This document shows positions 29,572 through 39,641 of a DNA stretch of 64,000 nucleotides, piece by piece; position 1 is the first letter of the stretch; each line of letters opens with the position of its first letter. Under the pieces are notes generated by a model. It had not been told where the DNA came from. It did no database searches and saw only the letters and a list, made by a program, of their open reading frames with translations. The translations under genes and the position numbers were made by a program. This DNA comes from Paenibacillus sp. HGH0039 (GTDB lineage Bacteria; Bacillota; Bacilli; Paenibacillales; NBRC-103111), in assembly GCF_000411255.1 (NCBI RefSeq), contig NZ_KE150412.1, positions 2,745,968 through 2,809,967 of the forward strand. The letters run 5' to 3'.

Positions 29572-31965
29572 TTACCACTTGGACGATCCCGAGGATCGTC
29601 CTCCGGAAGAGCCGCCGCCCCAACTCGAGCTGCCGGAGGAACGCCCTCCGCTTCCGCCCCAGCTCGAGCCCCCCGAGGAGTTGCCGCCGCCCCCGGGCCC
29701 GCCGGGGCCTCTGCGGCGAAGCTGCTCCTCATGCATCCGGCGCTGATAGTCCCGGTCCATCTGCTCCAGCAGCTGCTGGCCGGACGAGATGCGCTGCATC
29801 GCTTCCGCGAAAAGCCCCCGGGCGATAAGCCGCCGGCTTTCCTCCATCAGCGTCTCGTAGCCGGAGGAATAGGGCGACAGGCTTATGCTGCCGCCGTACC
29901 GGGCATGCCGGCTCCGGTACTCTCCTTCGAGCTGCCTGATCGTGCGCAGCGTCTCTTCTTTCTCCCGCAGCAGCTGCTGCACACGCTCCGCGGCCTGCCC
30001 GGCCTGAACGGCCAGCCCCCGCCGGCGCTCTTCCAGCACGTCCACGTCGAGCACCGGTGCCTGCGCCAGCTCCTCCAGCTGGGCCAGCCTGCTTTCGCCG
30101 TCGCCGATCATCGCGGACAGCTCCGGTGATTCCACCTGCAGCTCCCCGAAAGCGGAAGCCGCCTGCCGCAGCCGGCTTCGTTCTTCGTCCAGCGCATGCC
30201 GGACGGTCCGGACCCGCGCGTCCAAGCTGTCGTGATACCCGAGAATCCGCGTGCGGAGCTCCCGGATCTCGGTCATCAGCGCTTGGGCCTCCGTACCGGC
30301 CTCCCGGGCCGAGCGGTACTCCTGGACGTCCGGAGCGAGTCCGGACCGGATCTCCGTCAGCCGCCGGCCAAGCTCTTCGCGCGCCCGCGTCATGCGGGTG
30401 TAGTCGGCCTGCTGCTCCCGCCGGTGCGTTTCCGCGTAATCGCGGGCGACTTTAAGGGATTCCTCCGGATAGACGCGGTCGAATGAGCCGAGGTCCCCCG
30501 TCAGCTCCTCGATCTCATGAGCCGTCTTCCGCGCAGACTCCCGGTCGGCAATCATCGCCTCCACCAGGCTGCGGGCGGCCCCCACGCTCTCCTCTATGGC
30601 GGCCGCGCTCCGGCCGCCCTCTTCGGTATCGCCCGCTTCCAGCAGCGTACCGAGACGGGCAGTCTCCTCCCTTGCCTGCTCAAGCAGAGCATATGGGTCG
30701 CCATCGGTAAGCAGCAGACTTTCCCGCCGCGCTTTTTCCCTGAGTTCTTGTTCCATGGCTTGAATCCCCGGTAAAAATCCGGGCTGCCGCGCCTCCAGCG
30801 CTTCGAAGTCCTTAACCGACTTCTTGATGAAATCCAGCTCCTTCAGAGCGGCTTCGACCGACGTTGCGGCCTGTATAAAATCGAATTCGTCCAGCTCGTC
30901 GGCCTTGGCGTAAGCCGTCTTGGCCTGTTCCGCATGCTTCCTCAGGGCAGTCAGCGGGTAACCTGTCCGGCGGGCAAGCGCTTCGACAACTTCCTCCGCT
31001 TCGGCGATGCCGGTCTTGGCCCGGTTCACGGATTTTCTGACTTCCGTGGATTGCTTTTCGATCTCCGCGAGCTGCGTCCTGGACGGCTCCAGCTTTTTGA
31101 CAAATTCCTGCACGGATTGGAGAAGGTTTCTCGTCTCGGCCTCTCCCTTGGCGTTAAGGAGAAAAGGAATTTTCTGAGCCGCCAGGCGTCCCCTCAGCTC
31201 TTCGGCTTCTCCCTGCAGCCGCACTACCGCATTCTCCAGCTCGGCGGCTTTTTGTTTTGTTTCCCCTTGCAAAAATTGTTTCTCCAGGTCCTGAAAAACT
31301 TCCGAAAACAGCATTCCGTTCAGCACCGGCTGCGTCCCGTCGAGCAGCTGTTTCGCTTCCGCCAGCCGTTTCCGGGCCGCGGCTCTTCTTTTGTACTGCC
31401 AGAAAGCCCAAATTCCCGCTCCAATCACGGCGAGCCCCAGCACAACCAGAATAATCGAGGCCATGCTGCCCGAAGAGTCACCGGCTCCCGATGCTCCCGC
31501 TCCGGCAAGCGAGTTCACGTAACCGCTGACCGCCAGAATACCTTCTCCAATCTTGCCTTCTCCGGCAGCAGGCACAAACTTAAGATCGACAATCCCCTTC
31601 GCATCCTTCGCCTTGCTTCGCGAAACGGCCGCGGACAGCTGCTCGTTCTCATAAACCAGATGGACAAAATTCGGCTGAGTCGTGATGACCAGCATCAGCT
31701 GATTCCGGTTCAGCCCCCATTGATCGTAAGCTTCATTCGCGAGGCGCTCTCCCTCGCTTTCGGTTAAGCCTTTGGCGGTAAGCACAAACAATTCGTAATC
31801 TTTGTTCTTCAGTCCGCTTTCCACCTGACGGGCCTGGGTTTGCGTAAGCAAACCGACGGGATCGGTAACGATTCCGTTATTCCGGGGCACCGCCGCGGCA
31901 AACACAGCCGTACAGGTAAGAAATGTCAGGAGTAGGGCGAGCCCTATCACACGGATTCTCTTCAT
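29572..31965 (-). CDS. Exported TPM-domain protein with long coiled coil
   Basis: 797 residues. Signal peptide (MKRIRVIGLALLLTFLTC, AAA near 30), then a TPM_phosphatase-like domain (about 30-150: PVGLLTQTQARQVESGLK, NRNQLMLVITTQPN), a membrane helix (about 168-188, ASIILVVLGLAVIGAGIW), about 550 residues of coiled coil rich in Glu/Arg/Ala, and a Gly/Ser tail with repeated SSWGG units. TPM proteins such as Psb32 and YgcG act in envelope or photosystem repair; the coiled coil resembles EzrA in layout only. ATG 31965 follows AAAGGGG. The topology places TPM outside and the coil inside the cell. Confidence 0.82.
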   Translation of the reverse strand: MKRIRVIGLALLLTFLTCTAVFAAAVPRNNGIVTDPVGLLTQTQARQVESGLKNKDYELFVLTAKGLTESEGERLANEAYDQWGLNRNQLMLVITTQPNFVHLVYENEQLSAAVSRSKAKDAKGIVDLKFVPAAGEGKIGEGILAVSGYVNSLAGAGASGAGDSSGSMASIILVVLGLAVIGAGIWAFWQYKRRAAARKRLAEAKQLLDGTQPVLNGMLFSEVFQDLEKQFLQGETKQKAAELENAVVRLQGEAEELRGRLAAQKIPFLLNAKGEAETRNLLQSVQEFVKKLEPSRTQLAEIEKQSTEVRKSVNRAKTGIAEAEEVVEALARRTGYPLTALRKHAEQAKTAYAKADELDEFDFIQAATSVEAALKELDFIKKSVKDFEALEARQPGFLPGIQAMEQELREKARRESLLLTDGDPYALLEQAREETARLGTLLEAGDTEEGGRSAAAIEESVGAARSLVEAMIADRESARKTAHEIEELTGDLGSFDRVYPEESLKVARDYAETHRREQQADYTRMTRAREELGRRLTEIRSGLAPDVQEYRSAREAGTEAQALMTEIRELRTRILGYHDSLDARVRTVRHALDEERSRLRQAASAFGELQVESPELSAMIGDGESRLAQLEELAQAPVLDVDVLEERRRGLAVQAGQAAERVQQLLREKEETLRTIRQLEGEYRSRHARYGGSISLSPYSSGYETLMEESRRLIARGLFAEAMQRISSGQQLLEQMDRDYQRRMHEEQLRRRGPGGPGGGGNSSGGSSWGGSGGRSSGSSSWGGGSSGGRSSGSSKW

Positions 31966-32067
31966 TTTGTTCCCCTTTCGCTCCAATGACCTTTTACATG
32001 CTCTTTACCCGAAAATACCGGTTTCGCTTCTTTTCCGTTTTAAACGCCTCTGACGTCAATCTTCCCT

Positions 32068-32940
32068 TCATTCCCGGGGAAAAAGCTCTCTGGCCGTTTG
32101 AATAAATAAATGTACCGCCAGCGATGCTTCTTTCAAAGAAGGCACGGCTACGGATATATCCCGGCAGACGCGAGGCTCCAGGTCGAGCGTAACGAGCCCC
32201 GGAGGCAGGGAGGATAAGGACAAGCGGGACAAGATAGCGAGTCCCAGCCCTTCCCGGATCATATTCAGCACCGTCGCGACGTTGGACGCCGCAAAAGCCA
32301 ACCGGAGATCCGCGCCCGACTTCTGAAACAAATCGATAATCGGGGCTTCGTACCCTCCTCTGCACAAAATCATCGGTTCTCCGCTCAAATCGGAGATTGT
32401 AAGAGAACTTCGGCTCCCCAGCACGTGGTTCTCCGGAAGAACAGCCACCATCTTGTCTCTAAAAAGAGGAACGATCTCCATATCCGCATCGGGAAAAATA
32501 ACGAGGCCCACGTCGATAAACCGCGTCGACAGCCACTCCTTCACTTCGGCAATCGTGCCTTCATGAAGCACCAGCTGGAGATTCGGATATTTCTGCTTGA
32601 ACGTGCTCATGATCTTCGGCAAAAAATGAGCGGCGGCGGTAGGAAACGCGCCGATGCGGACGGTTCCGACCTCCAGCCCTTTCTCCGCCGCGATTTCCTG
32701 CTCGATGTTCTCGACGCGCTGCAAAATCTCGCGCATTTGGATGAGCACCCTTTTCCCGATATGCGTCAGGGTAATGCCGTTCTTCCGGTCCCGGATCATT
32801 AAATGGATGCCGAGATCAGCCTCAAGACTGGAGATGGCGTGGCTCACGGCAGGCTGCGTCATGTTGAGCTCCAAGCCCGCTTTGGTGAAGCTTCCCGTCT
32901 CCGCTATCTTCACAAAAACCTGAAATTGAGTAATGGTCAT
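32068..32940 (-). CDS. LysR-family transcriptional regulator
   Basis: 290 residues: N-terminal helix-turn-helix (FVKIAETGSFTKAGLELNMTQ, PAVSHAISSLEADLG) and a periplasmic-binding-like effector domain (GTVRIGAFPTAAAHFLP onward). Divergent from the EamA transporter at 33038; by LysR convention it should activate that gene in response to an effector that the transporter moves. The effector is unknown. Confidence 0.93.
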   Translation of the reverse strand: MTITQFQVFVKIAETGSFTKAGLELNMTQPAVSHAISSLEADLGIHLMIRDRKNGITLTHIGKRVLIQMREILQRVENIEQEIAAEKGLEVGTVRIGAFPTAAAHFLPKIMSTFKQKYPNLQLVLHEGTIAEVKEWLSTRFIDVGLVIFPDADMEIVPLFRDKMVAVLPENHVLGSRSSLTISDLSGEPMILCRGGYEAPIIDLFQKSGADLRLAFAASNVATVLNMIREGLGLAILSRLSLSSLPPGLVTLDLEPRVCRDISVAVPSLKEASLAVHLFIQTARELFPRE

Positions 32941-32961
32941 AACCTTTCACTTATGCTCCTC

Positions 32962-32981
32962 ATAAAAATTATTCATTTTAT
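32962..32981. promoter_or_regulatory. Candidate LysR operator between the divergent genes
   Basis: ATAAAA and TTTTAT flank eight bases, a partial dyad in the 97-base gap between the LysR gene and the transporter. It contains the T-N11-A spacing expected for LysR sites but the region is A/T-rich, so chance is possible. Confidence 0.3.
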
Positions 32982-33037
32982 TTATCTTATAGCCCATCGT
33001 ATCATAAGAAAGCAGTTCTAACCAAGGAGTGATTTAG

Positions 33038-33988
33038 ATGGAACGTTCTTCCCGTAAACGAACGGCTTTCCTGCTCGCGTTTCTGGTCTTGATGTGGGGG
33101 ATCAACTGGCCTCTGACCAAGCACGCGCTCATTTATACACCGCCCCTGCTATTCGCGGGTATTCGTACATTGATCGGCGGCTTCCTGCTGCTGTTCGTCG
33201 CAATTCCGAGATACAAGAAGCTCAACTTCAAGCAAACGTGGCACATTTATTTGATTTCCGCCGTGCTGAACATCATTTTGTTCTACGGATTGCAGACCGT
33301 CGGACTCGGTTACCTGCCTTCGGGGCTGTTCTCCGCTATCGTTTTCTTCCAGCCGGTGCTGCTTGGAATCCTCTCCTGGCTGTGGCTGGGCGAATCCATG
33401 TACGGGCTGAAAATGTTCGGCCTGCTCCTCGGTTTCGCCGGGGTGGCGACCATTACTTCGGCCGGACTGAGCGGGCATATCTCCTTTATCGGCATTCTGC
33501 TGGCGCTCGGATCTGCGGTAAGCTGGGCTTTCGGTACCGTTTTTATGAAAAAAACAGGCGACCGCGTCGACTCCATCTGGATGGTCACGCTGCAGCTGCT
33601 GATGGGCGGAGTCGTCCTGACGGGCACAGGCCTCTCCACAGAAAGCGTCTCGGACATCGCATGGACCGGCCCTTTCATCTTCAGCCTGCTCTTCATTTCG
33701 GTATTCGTCATTGCGATGGGGTGGCTGGCTTTCTTCACGCTGGTCGGTTCGGGCGAAGCGAGTAAAGTCGCCTCGTTCACCTTCCTGATTCCGCTGATCT
33801 CCATTACCGTCAGCGCTATTTTCATGAACGAAGCGATTACGATCAACTTGCTGGCGGGACTGATCCTCATCGTGGTCAGCATCGTGCTCGTGAACGTGCC
33901 GCCCCGGTCTTTTCTTGCCGCCAAGGCAAAAAAGTCCAAAGATATCCCCCCTTGCGCGAGTCTGGGTCAGGCAAGGGACTTTAAATAA
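33038..33988 (+). CDS. EamA-family (DMT superfamily) transporter
   Basis: 316 residues, ten membrane helices: LLAFLVLMWGINWPLTKHAL at the start, then PPLLFAGIRTLIGGFLLLF, AIVFFQPVLLGILSWLWLGE and SFTFLIPLISITVSAIFMNE. Two EamA repeats; substrate unknown. AAGGAGTG precedes the ATG. Paired with the divergent LysR gene, and followed by its own terminator at 34006. Confidence 0.9.
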   Translation: MERSSRKRTAFLLAFLVLMWGINWPLTKHALIYTPPLLFAGIRTLIGGFLLLFVAIPRYKKLNFKQTWHIYLISAVLNIILFYGLQTVGLGYLPSGLFSAIVFFQPVLLGILSWLWLGESMYGLKMFGLLLGFAGVATITSAGLSGHISFIGILLALGSAVSWAFGTVFMKKTGDRVDSIWMVTLQLLMGGVVLTGTGLSTESVSDIAWTGPFIFSLLFISVFVIAMGWLAFFTLVGSGEASKVASFTFLIPLISITVSAIFMNEAITINLLAGLILIVVSIVLVNVPPRSFLAAKAKKSKDIPPCASLGQARDFK

Positions 33989-34005
33989 CGGTTCGGAAAC
34001 AAGAA

Positions 34006-34045
34006 AAACCGGCGGAGGGCTGAGCCTCCGCCGGTTTCTTTTTTT
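34006..34045 (+). terminator. Terminator of the LysR-linked transporter
   Basis: AAACCGGCGGAGG pairs exactly with CCTCCGCCGGTTT and is followed by CTTTTTTT. Confidence 0.92.
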
Positions 34046-34089
34046 GATATACGCCTATCCGTTAATCCTGCATGCCTTGCGAGCCGCGA

Positions 34090-37000
34090 TTATTTAACGG
34101 GAATTACGTTGATCAGCGCGTCGAGAAGTGCGCCCGATTTATCCATGCTGTATTCCCAGAACATCGCTCCGCCCAATCCCTGATCCTGTACAAACTGGGC
34201 TTTCGCCTTTATGGATTCAGGATCGTCGTAGGAAAGCCATGTGCTGCCGTTAAAGAGGTACGGTGCCTTGGCAGCATCGTCCCAGTAACGGACGTAGCCG
34301 TTAGCCGCGTTATATTTCTCCAAAATTTCGTTGTAGGTCGGAGTATTGCCGCTGCCTGTTGCAGCCTGTCCCAGACCGTTGTTGGCAGTCGACTGCACAT
34401 CGGTCCAGAGATGGCTGTAGAAAGCGATGCCGACGACTATTTTGTTAGCCGGCACTTTCGCGTCTATGAACCGTTTAACCACGGTTTCCATGCTGAGTCC
34501 CGGTCCGTAAACGTTCGTGTGATGCTCCGTCTTCTGAACCCATCCGCCTGAGTAATCATAGGTCATGATGTTGAAATTATCCAGGTACTTGGAAATTTCA
34601 GCGGCTTCGAGAGCTTTCAGATGACTTGGTCCGGCGCCTGCCGCCATGGACAATTCATAATACTTGTTGTCGGCAAGCCCCAGCTGATTCAGTTTGTCCC
34701 GGAGCATTTGCAGGAACAGGGTGTAGTTATGCTTGTCTTCCGGTCTTGCTTTCATTACGCCGTCCGCGCTGATCGTCGGATATTCCCAGTCGATATCCAC
34801 GCCGTCCAGCTTGTACTTCTTGATGTAGTCGATAATGCTGTTCGAGAAGGTGTCGCGGGCTTCGTTAGTCAGAACCGCATCCGAGAAGCCGTCCGCTCCC
34901 CAGCCGCCTACGGCAAACAGCACTTTAAGGTTCGGATTCTGTGCTTTCAGGCTGTGAATGTACTGGTAGTTCTGGTCGTCCTTTTGCTCCGGACGTGTGA
35001 TGATTTTGTTGTCTTTTACCAGCGTAAAGGAGTAGTTCAGGTGCGTCAGTTTGTTGGCGTAAACCGAATTCGTGACGGACCAGTCTTCCCAGCCCGCGAT
35101 GTAGGCGATCACTTTCTTTCTAGGGTCTACTTTGAACTTCACGGTCGTAGAAGCCGTTTTCCCGCTTTTGCCGTGAACAGCCGTGACCACCAGGGTATAG
35201 TCGCCTGCTTCTGTAATCCCTGTTCCTTTGATGTATTCCTCTCCGTTCAGCGTAGCGACACCCACCGTACCCGGGGCATCCGTCCAGTTCGGCAGTACGC
35301 CTGTCGTGTAGGTCTGTCCGTCCGTTACGTTGGCAATCTGCGGTGCGGCAGGCACGGAAGTCGTGTCCGGCGTGTAAGGGTTGCCTTTCAGACCGTTAAC
35401 GAGCGCATCCAGCAGGGCGCCCGTTTCGTCCTGGCTGTACTCCCAGAACATAGCGCCGCCGAGCTTCTCTTTCAGCGTATAAGCCGCTTTCTCAGCCATG
35501 GACTCAGGATCGTCGAACGAGATGAAGATTCCTGTCTGAGCGTTATACAGGTATGGAGCTTTAGAATCCTGATCCCAATAACGGGTATATCCGTTGGCTT
35601 CGCTGTAAGTCGCGAGAGTTACGCTGTAGGTCGGGGTTGCGCCGGTGCCTACGGCCTTTTGTCCGAGTCCGTTGTTGGCGGAGGATTCCACGTTCGTCCA
35701 CAAGTGGCTGTAGAACGCGGCGCCGATGACGATTTTGTTTGCAGGTACACCGTTCTTCTTATAAAGCTGCACGGATTGATCGACACTGTTGTTGCCGGAT
35801 CCGTAAAGATTGGTATGGTGCTCCGTTTTCGGAACCCATCCGCCCGACAAATCATAGGTCATCAGGTTCATATTATCCAGCAGCGGAGTAATTTTATCGA
35901 TTTCAACGCCCTTCAGATAACCGCTTCCCGCACCGACCGCGATGGTCAGCTCGTAATAGCGATTGGTCTCAAGACCCAGCGCGTTCAGCTTATCGCGCAT
36001 TAATTGCAGCAGGGAAGTAAAGTTCTGTTTATCCTCCGGCCGTGCCTTCATTACGCCGTCGGCGCTTTGCGTCGGATATTCCCAGTCCAGATCGACGCCG
36101 TCCAGGTTGTATTTCTTCACATAGTCGATGATGCTGTCGGTAAATGTTTGACGGGAAGCTTCTGTTAATGCCGCGTCCGAGAAACCGTCCGCCCCCCATC
36201 CCCCTACGGAGATAAGAGTTTTAAGATCGGCGTTCTGAGCTTTCAGACTGTGCAGATACGCGTAATTCGCATCATCGTTCTGCACTTCGATCGGCACGAT
36301 CTTGTTGTCTTTGACATGCGTAAACGCATAGTTGATGTGCGTCAGTTTGGATGCGTCCACCGGTTTCGCTTCGGACCAGTTTTTCCAGCCGCCCACGTAA
36401 GCGATCACCTTCGTTTGCGGGTCAACTTTGAACTTCACGGTCGTGGAAGCCGTTTTGCCGCTTTTGCCGTGAGCTGCGGTAACGACGAGCGTGTACTCGC
36501 CCGCTTCCGTAATTCCGGTTCCCTTGGTGTAGGCGGCTCCGTTCAGCGTAGCGCCGCTTGCGGTACCCGCCGCATCCTTCCAGTTGGGCAGTACGCCTGT
36601 CTTGTAAGTTTGTCCTTCGCTTACGCCTGTAACTGCAGGTGCCGCCGGAACCGTTGTCGTATCAGGGTTCAGTGTCTTTCCTTGAACACCTTTCACCAGT
36701 GCGTCCAGCAAAGCTCCCGTCTGATCTTGGCTGTATTCCCAGAACATCGCACCGCCGAGTTTCTGGTTCAGCACATAGCCCCCTTTTTCGTGGAGGGATT
36801 GTGGGTCGTCATAAGAAAGGAATACTTTCGTTTGCTCGCTATACAAGTAAGGTGCTTTGGCCTCATTATCCCAATAGCGCTTGTAGCCGCCAGCTTCATT
36901 ATAATTCGAAATGATTTCATTGTAGGTCGGTGTCGCACCGTTACCGACCGCCTTTTGACCCAAAATTTTACCGCCTACCGCTTCTACATCCGTCCACAGG

Positions 37001-39102
37001 TGGCCATAAAAGGCGCCGCCGATTACGATTTTGCTTGCCGGAACTTTATTGGCCAGATACAGCTTAACGGATGCATCTACGCTCAGATTACCGGCATACA
37101 AATTCGTATGGTGCTCCGTATTTTGGACCCACTGACCGGCAAAGTCATAGGTCATCAAATTAATATTGTCGAGCAGCGGGGTAATCTTCTCGATTTCAAC
37201 CCCGTCGAGGTATTTTTGCGTAGCGCCGACAGCAATCGTCAGCTCATAATATTTGCCGTCCTGGCTTCCCAGAGCATTCAGCTTCTCACGAATCGTTTGC
37301 AGCATCAACGTGAAATTCTGTTTATCCTCCGGCCGCGCCTTCATAACACCGTCAGCGCTTTGTGTTGGATACTCCCAATCCAGGTCGACCCCGTCCAGCT
37401 TGTACTTCTTGACGTACTCGATGATGCTGTCCGCAAATGTGTTGCGCGCGCTTTCCGTTAATGCCGCATCCGAGAAACCGTCCGCTCCCCAGCCGCCGAC
37501 GGAAGGAAGAATTTTCAACTTCGGATTGTCTTTCTTCAAGCTTTGCAGATAGGCATAGTTGGCATCGTCGTTCTGTGCCGGTAGGGAGACGATTTTATTG
37601 TCTTTCACATGCGTGAACGCATAGTTGATGTGCGTCAGCTTGGCCGCGTCGATCGGGTTGGAGGCCGACCAGTTTTTCCAGCCGGGCACATACGCGATGA
37701 CTTTCTTGGCCGTTTCCGTGGAACCGCCGCCGGAGCTGCCGCCAGAACCGCCCCAGCCGCCGCCGATCGGCAATCCGATTATGATGGAGCCTTTCTGCGG
37801 GCCATCCACTTTGACGGGAGCTTTCTCGAAGGAGGAGCCTTTTCCGCCTTCGTTTACCGTCACGCTTTCGACCGAGCCGTAGCCGGTAATTTTGGCCAGG
37901 GCATTCAGCACGAGAGACACAATGCTGGCGTCATTGCCAACGGCCAGTGTCGTGTCGCTTCCGTCCACGGTTACTTTGCCGATGGAGCCTTTGGAAATCT
38001 CGATTTTAATGCCAGAAGCCAGCACATGAAGGGAATTAAACGCGCCGATCAGCTGTGCCGTAGAACCGGCAGGCAGTTCTTTCGGAAAGATCACGTCGAT
38101 AAAACCGGCTCCCGTCAGAGAACTTTCCTCTAATTTAACGGAAGACTGGACTATCGTTTGCTGAACGGAGGTGTTTCCTTGAGCCACAAGGCGGACCACG
38201 CCGGTTTCCTTGTGGACAATCACCTTCACCAGGATCGTATCTACGAGGTGGATGGAATTTTCTCCGCCGCCGTTGACCGTAACGGTTCCCGCTACTTTCA
38301 CGTTCTTCAAGGTAACATCCCCGTTTCCGATGCCTTTACCCAGAAGGAGATTGCCTTGAATGACGGTGTTTTGCAGGGTAACGCCCGAAACATTTACGGC
38401 AACGTCCCCGTTAACCGTTTCGGTTCCCGATGCAGGTCCGAACGTGCCGGCCTTGTCATAGGAAACGGTTTGTAGCGATGGCGCGCGGCCCAGCAGAACG
38501 ACCGTTTCTGCGCGGGTCAGCTTGCCTGCGGGACGGAAAGTGCCGTCTTCGTAGCCTTCGATGACTCCCTTGGCTACCATGGCGCTTACCGCGCCTTTGC
38601 TCCAATCGGCAATCGACGCCGCGTCTTTGATGTTCTTCAGCGCGTCTTCGGAAGCCTCGCCCAGCTTGAGCAGCTTGGAAAGCATGACCGCGGACTCCTG
38701 TCTGCTCACCGGCTGGTCCGGACGGATGCTTCCGTCGCTGTAGCCGTCCACGTACCCGGCTGCCACCGCTTTGCTGATTTGTTCATACTGCCACTGCTCC
38801 GCCGTAACGTCCGTGAATTGGATCGGAGCGGAAGCCGTTAATTTATAGTACCGGTTAATAAGCGCCATAAGCTCTGCGCGCGTAATGGCATTGTCCGGCT
38901 GAAGAGAACCGTCCGAGTAGCCCTGAATCAGGCCTTTATCGTGCCATTCGCCAAGCTCTTTCTCTGCCCAATGCCCCTTGATATCGGCCGGTTGGGCGCT
39001 TGCTTGTCCCGAAACAACAGTCAGATAAGTTGAAAAGACCATGCTTGTACATAAAAGTAAAACAAGCCATCTCCAAACAAAAGATTGCTTAAGCGCTTTC
39101 AT
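34090..39102 (-). CDS. Surface-anchored chitinase-like protein: three SLH, beta-rich region, three GH18 domains
   Basis: 1670 residues. Signal peptide (cleavage near ASA-QP, about 37); three SLH repeats (about 39-205: DIKGHWAEKELGEWHDKGLI and similar), which hold the protein to wall polysaccharide; a region of about 240 residues built of short beta repeats (TLQNTVIQGNLLLG, NVKVAGTVTVNGGG), resembling a polymer-forming or right-handed helix; a Gly/Ser linker; then three GH18 domains of about 350 residues separated by two Ig-like spacers of about 85 (VPAAP...TYKTGVLPNWKD). Each GH18 keeps the catalytic motif: DGVDLDWEYP twice and DGVDIDWEYP once. It should cut chitin or related beta-1,4-GlcNAc polymers outside the cell. 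ATG 39102 is preferred over an upstream ATG because GGGGTG precedes it and the signal peptide starts there. A cre-like site lies upstream. Confidence 0.93.
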   Translation of the reverse strand: MKALKQSFVWRWLVLLLCTSMVFSTYLTVVSGQASAQPADIKGHWAEKELGEWHDKGLIQGYSDGSLQPDNAITRAELMALINRYYKLTASAPIQFTDVTAEQWQYEQISKAVAAGYVDGYSDGSIRPDQPVSRQESAVMLSKLLKLGEASEDALKNIKDAASIADWSKGAVSAMVAKGVIEGYEDGTFRPAGKLTRAETVVLLGRAPSLQTVSYDKAGTFGPASGTETVNGDVAVNVSGVTLQNTVIQGNLLLGKGIGNGDVTLKNVKVAGTVTVNGGGENSIHLVDTILVKVIVHKETGVVRLVAQGNTSVQQTIVQSSVKLEESSLTGAGFIDVIFPKELPAGSTAQLIGAFNSLHVLASGIKIEISKGSIGKVTVDGSDTTLAVGNDASIVSLVLNALAKITGYGSVESVTVNEGGKGSSFEKAPVKVDGPQKGSIIIGLPIGGGWGGSGGSSGGGSTETAKKVIAYVPGWKNWSASNPIDAAKLTHINYAFTHVKDNKIVSLPAQNDDANYAYLQSLKKDNPKLKILPSVGGWGADGFSDAALTESARNTFADSIIEYVKKYKLDGVDLDWEYPTQSADGVMKARPEDKQNFTLMLQTIREKLNALGSQDGKYYELTIAVGATQKYLDGVEIEKITPLLDNINLMTYDFAGQWVQNTEHHTNLYAGNLSVDASVKLYLANKVPASKIVIGGAFYGHLWTDVEAVGGKILGQKAVGNGATPTYNEIISNYNEAGGYKRYWDNEAKAPYLYSEQTKVFLSYDDPQSLHEKGGYVLNQKLGGAMFWEYSQDQTGALLDALVKGVQGKTLNPDTTTVPAAPAVTGVSEGQTYKTGVLPNWKDAAGTASGATLNGAAYTKGTGITEAGEYTLVVTAAHGKSGKTASTTVKFKVDPQTKVIAYVGGWKNWSEAKPVDASKLTHINYAFTHVKDNKIVPIEVQNDDANYAYLHSLKAQNADLKTLISVGGWGADGFSDAALTEASRQTFTDSIIDYVKKYNLDGVDLDWEYPTQSADGVMKARPEDKQNFTSLLQLMRDKLNALGLETNRYYELTIAVGAGSGYLKGVEIDKITPLLDNMNLMTYDLSGGWVPKTEHHTNLYGSGNNSVDQSVQLYKKNGVPANKIVIGAAFYSHLWTNVESSANNGLGQKAVGTGATPTYSVTLATYSEANGYTRYWDQDSKAPYLYNAQTGIFISFDDPESMAEKAAYTLKEKLGGAMFWEYSQDETGALLDALVNGLKGNPYTPDTTSVPAAPQIANVTDGQTYTTGVLPNWTDAPGTVGVATLNGEEYIKGTGITEAGDYTLVVTAVHGKSGKTASTTVKFKVDPRKKVIAYIAGWEDWSVTNSVYANKLTHLNYSFTLVKDNKIITRPEQKDDQNYQYIHSLKAQNPNLKVLFAVGGWGADGFSDAVLTNEARDTFSNSIIDYIKKYKLDGVDIDWEYPTISADGVMKARPEDKHNYTLFLQMLRDKLNQLGLADNKYYELSMAAGAGPSHLKALEAAEISKYLDNFNIMTYDYSGGWVQKTEHHTNVYGPGLSMETVVKRFIDAKVPANKIVVGIAFYSHLWTDVQSTANNGLGQAATGSGNTPTYNEILEKYNAANGYVRYWDDAAKAPYLFNGSTWLSYDDPESIKAKAQFVQDQGLGGAMFWEYSMDKSGALLDALINVIPVK

Positions 39103-39261
39103 ACTACACCCCAATTTCATCAAATTTATACAATGCCATTCCAAAGAGGAATCCTTCTCACCTCCAGTGCGTTCTCTTCGCAGGCACTGCTTCTAAATTC
39201 AGCCGCTTGGCTTGAACTTAAAACAAACTCGTGAAGCCTTATAAAGCTCATCAGAAAACTT

Positions 39262-39276
39262 GGTAAACGGTTACAT
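39262..39276 (-). promoter_or_regulatory. cre-like site upstream of the GH18 gene
   Basis: Minus strand ATGTAACCGTTTACC matches the WTGNAANCGNWNNCW cre pattern at all but the last position. It overlaps TTACCA, which is 17 bases from TATAAG and may be the promoter. Predicts CcpA repression. The rest of the 539-base gap (39103-39641) is A/T-rich and holds only the terminator of the next gene. Confidence 0.5.
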
Positions 39277-39570
39277 AAAGCCGATGAAAGACAAATACGT
39301 GCTACTGCACGGAGACAGGAAAGGACCTAACGACGTAAAATGAGTGCTTCTTGAATCATGAATTATGAATGACGACAAGCTGAAAGTGGGGGAAAACTGA
39401 GGGTAAAATGTGGAAGTTATTATGTAAGTTACTAATAATTATAATGGTTTTACAAAAGGTTAACAGGGATGTTTTTATCCACTGGAAGGGGATAATTCTC
39501 TATCTAGCTATTAAATTCACTGATTTTTTATACATATTAACGATAATAAAAATGCCAATTATCAAACAAA

Positions 39571-39600
39571 AACCGCCGAGGGAAAAAATCCCCCGGCGGC
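39571..39600 (-). terminator. Terminator of the SLH nucleotidase gene
   Basis: CCGCCGAGGG pairs with CCCCCGGCGG around an A-rich loop and is followed leftward by TTTTTG; 42 bases past the stop. Confidence 0.8.
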
Positions 39601-39641
39601 TCTTCCGGATAGCTTAACGCAAGGATGCGAACGCCGTCCGA

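Noticed and set aside
34090..39102. Tandem repeats considered as a possible CRISPR or satellite array
   Set aside because: Repeats are about 1.3 kb, in frame, and encode GH18 plus spacer domains.
39408..39617. 69-codon rightward frame (MWKLLCKLL...) between the chitinase and nucleotidase genes
   Set aside because: Very A/T-rich, codon use unlike neighbours, and its end runs through the nucleotidase terminator stem.
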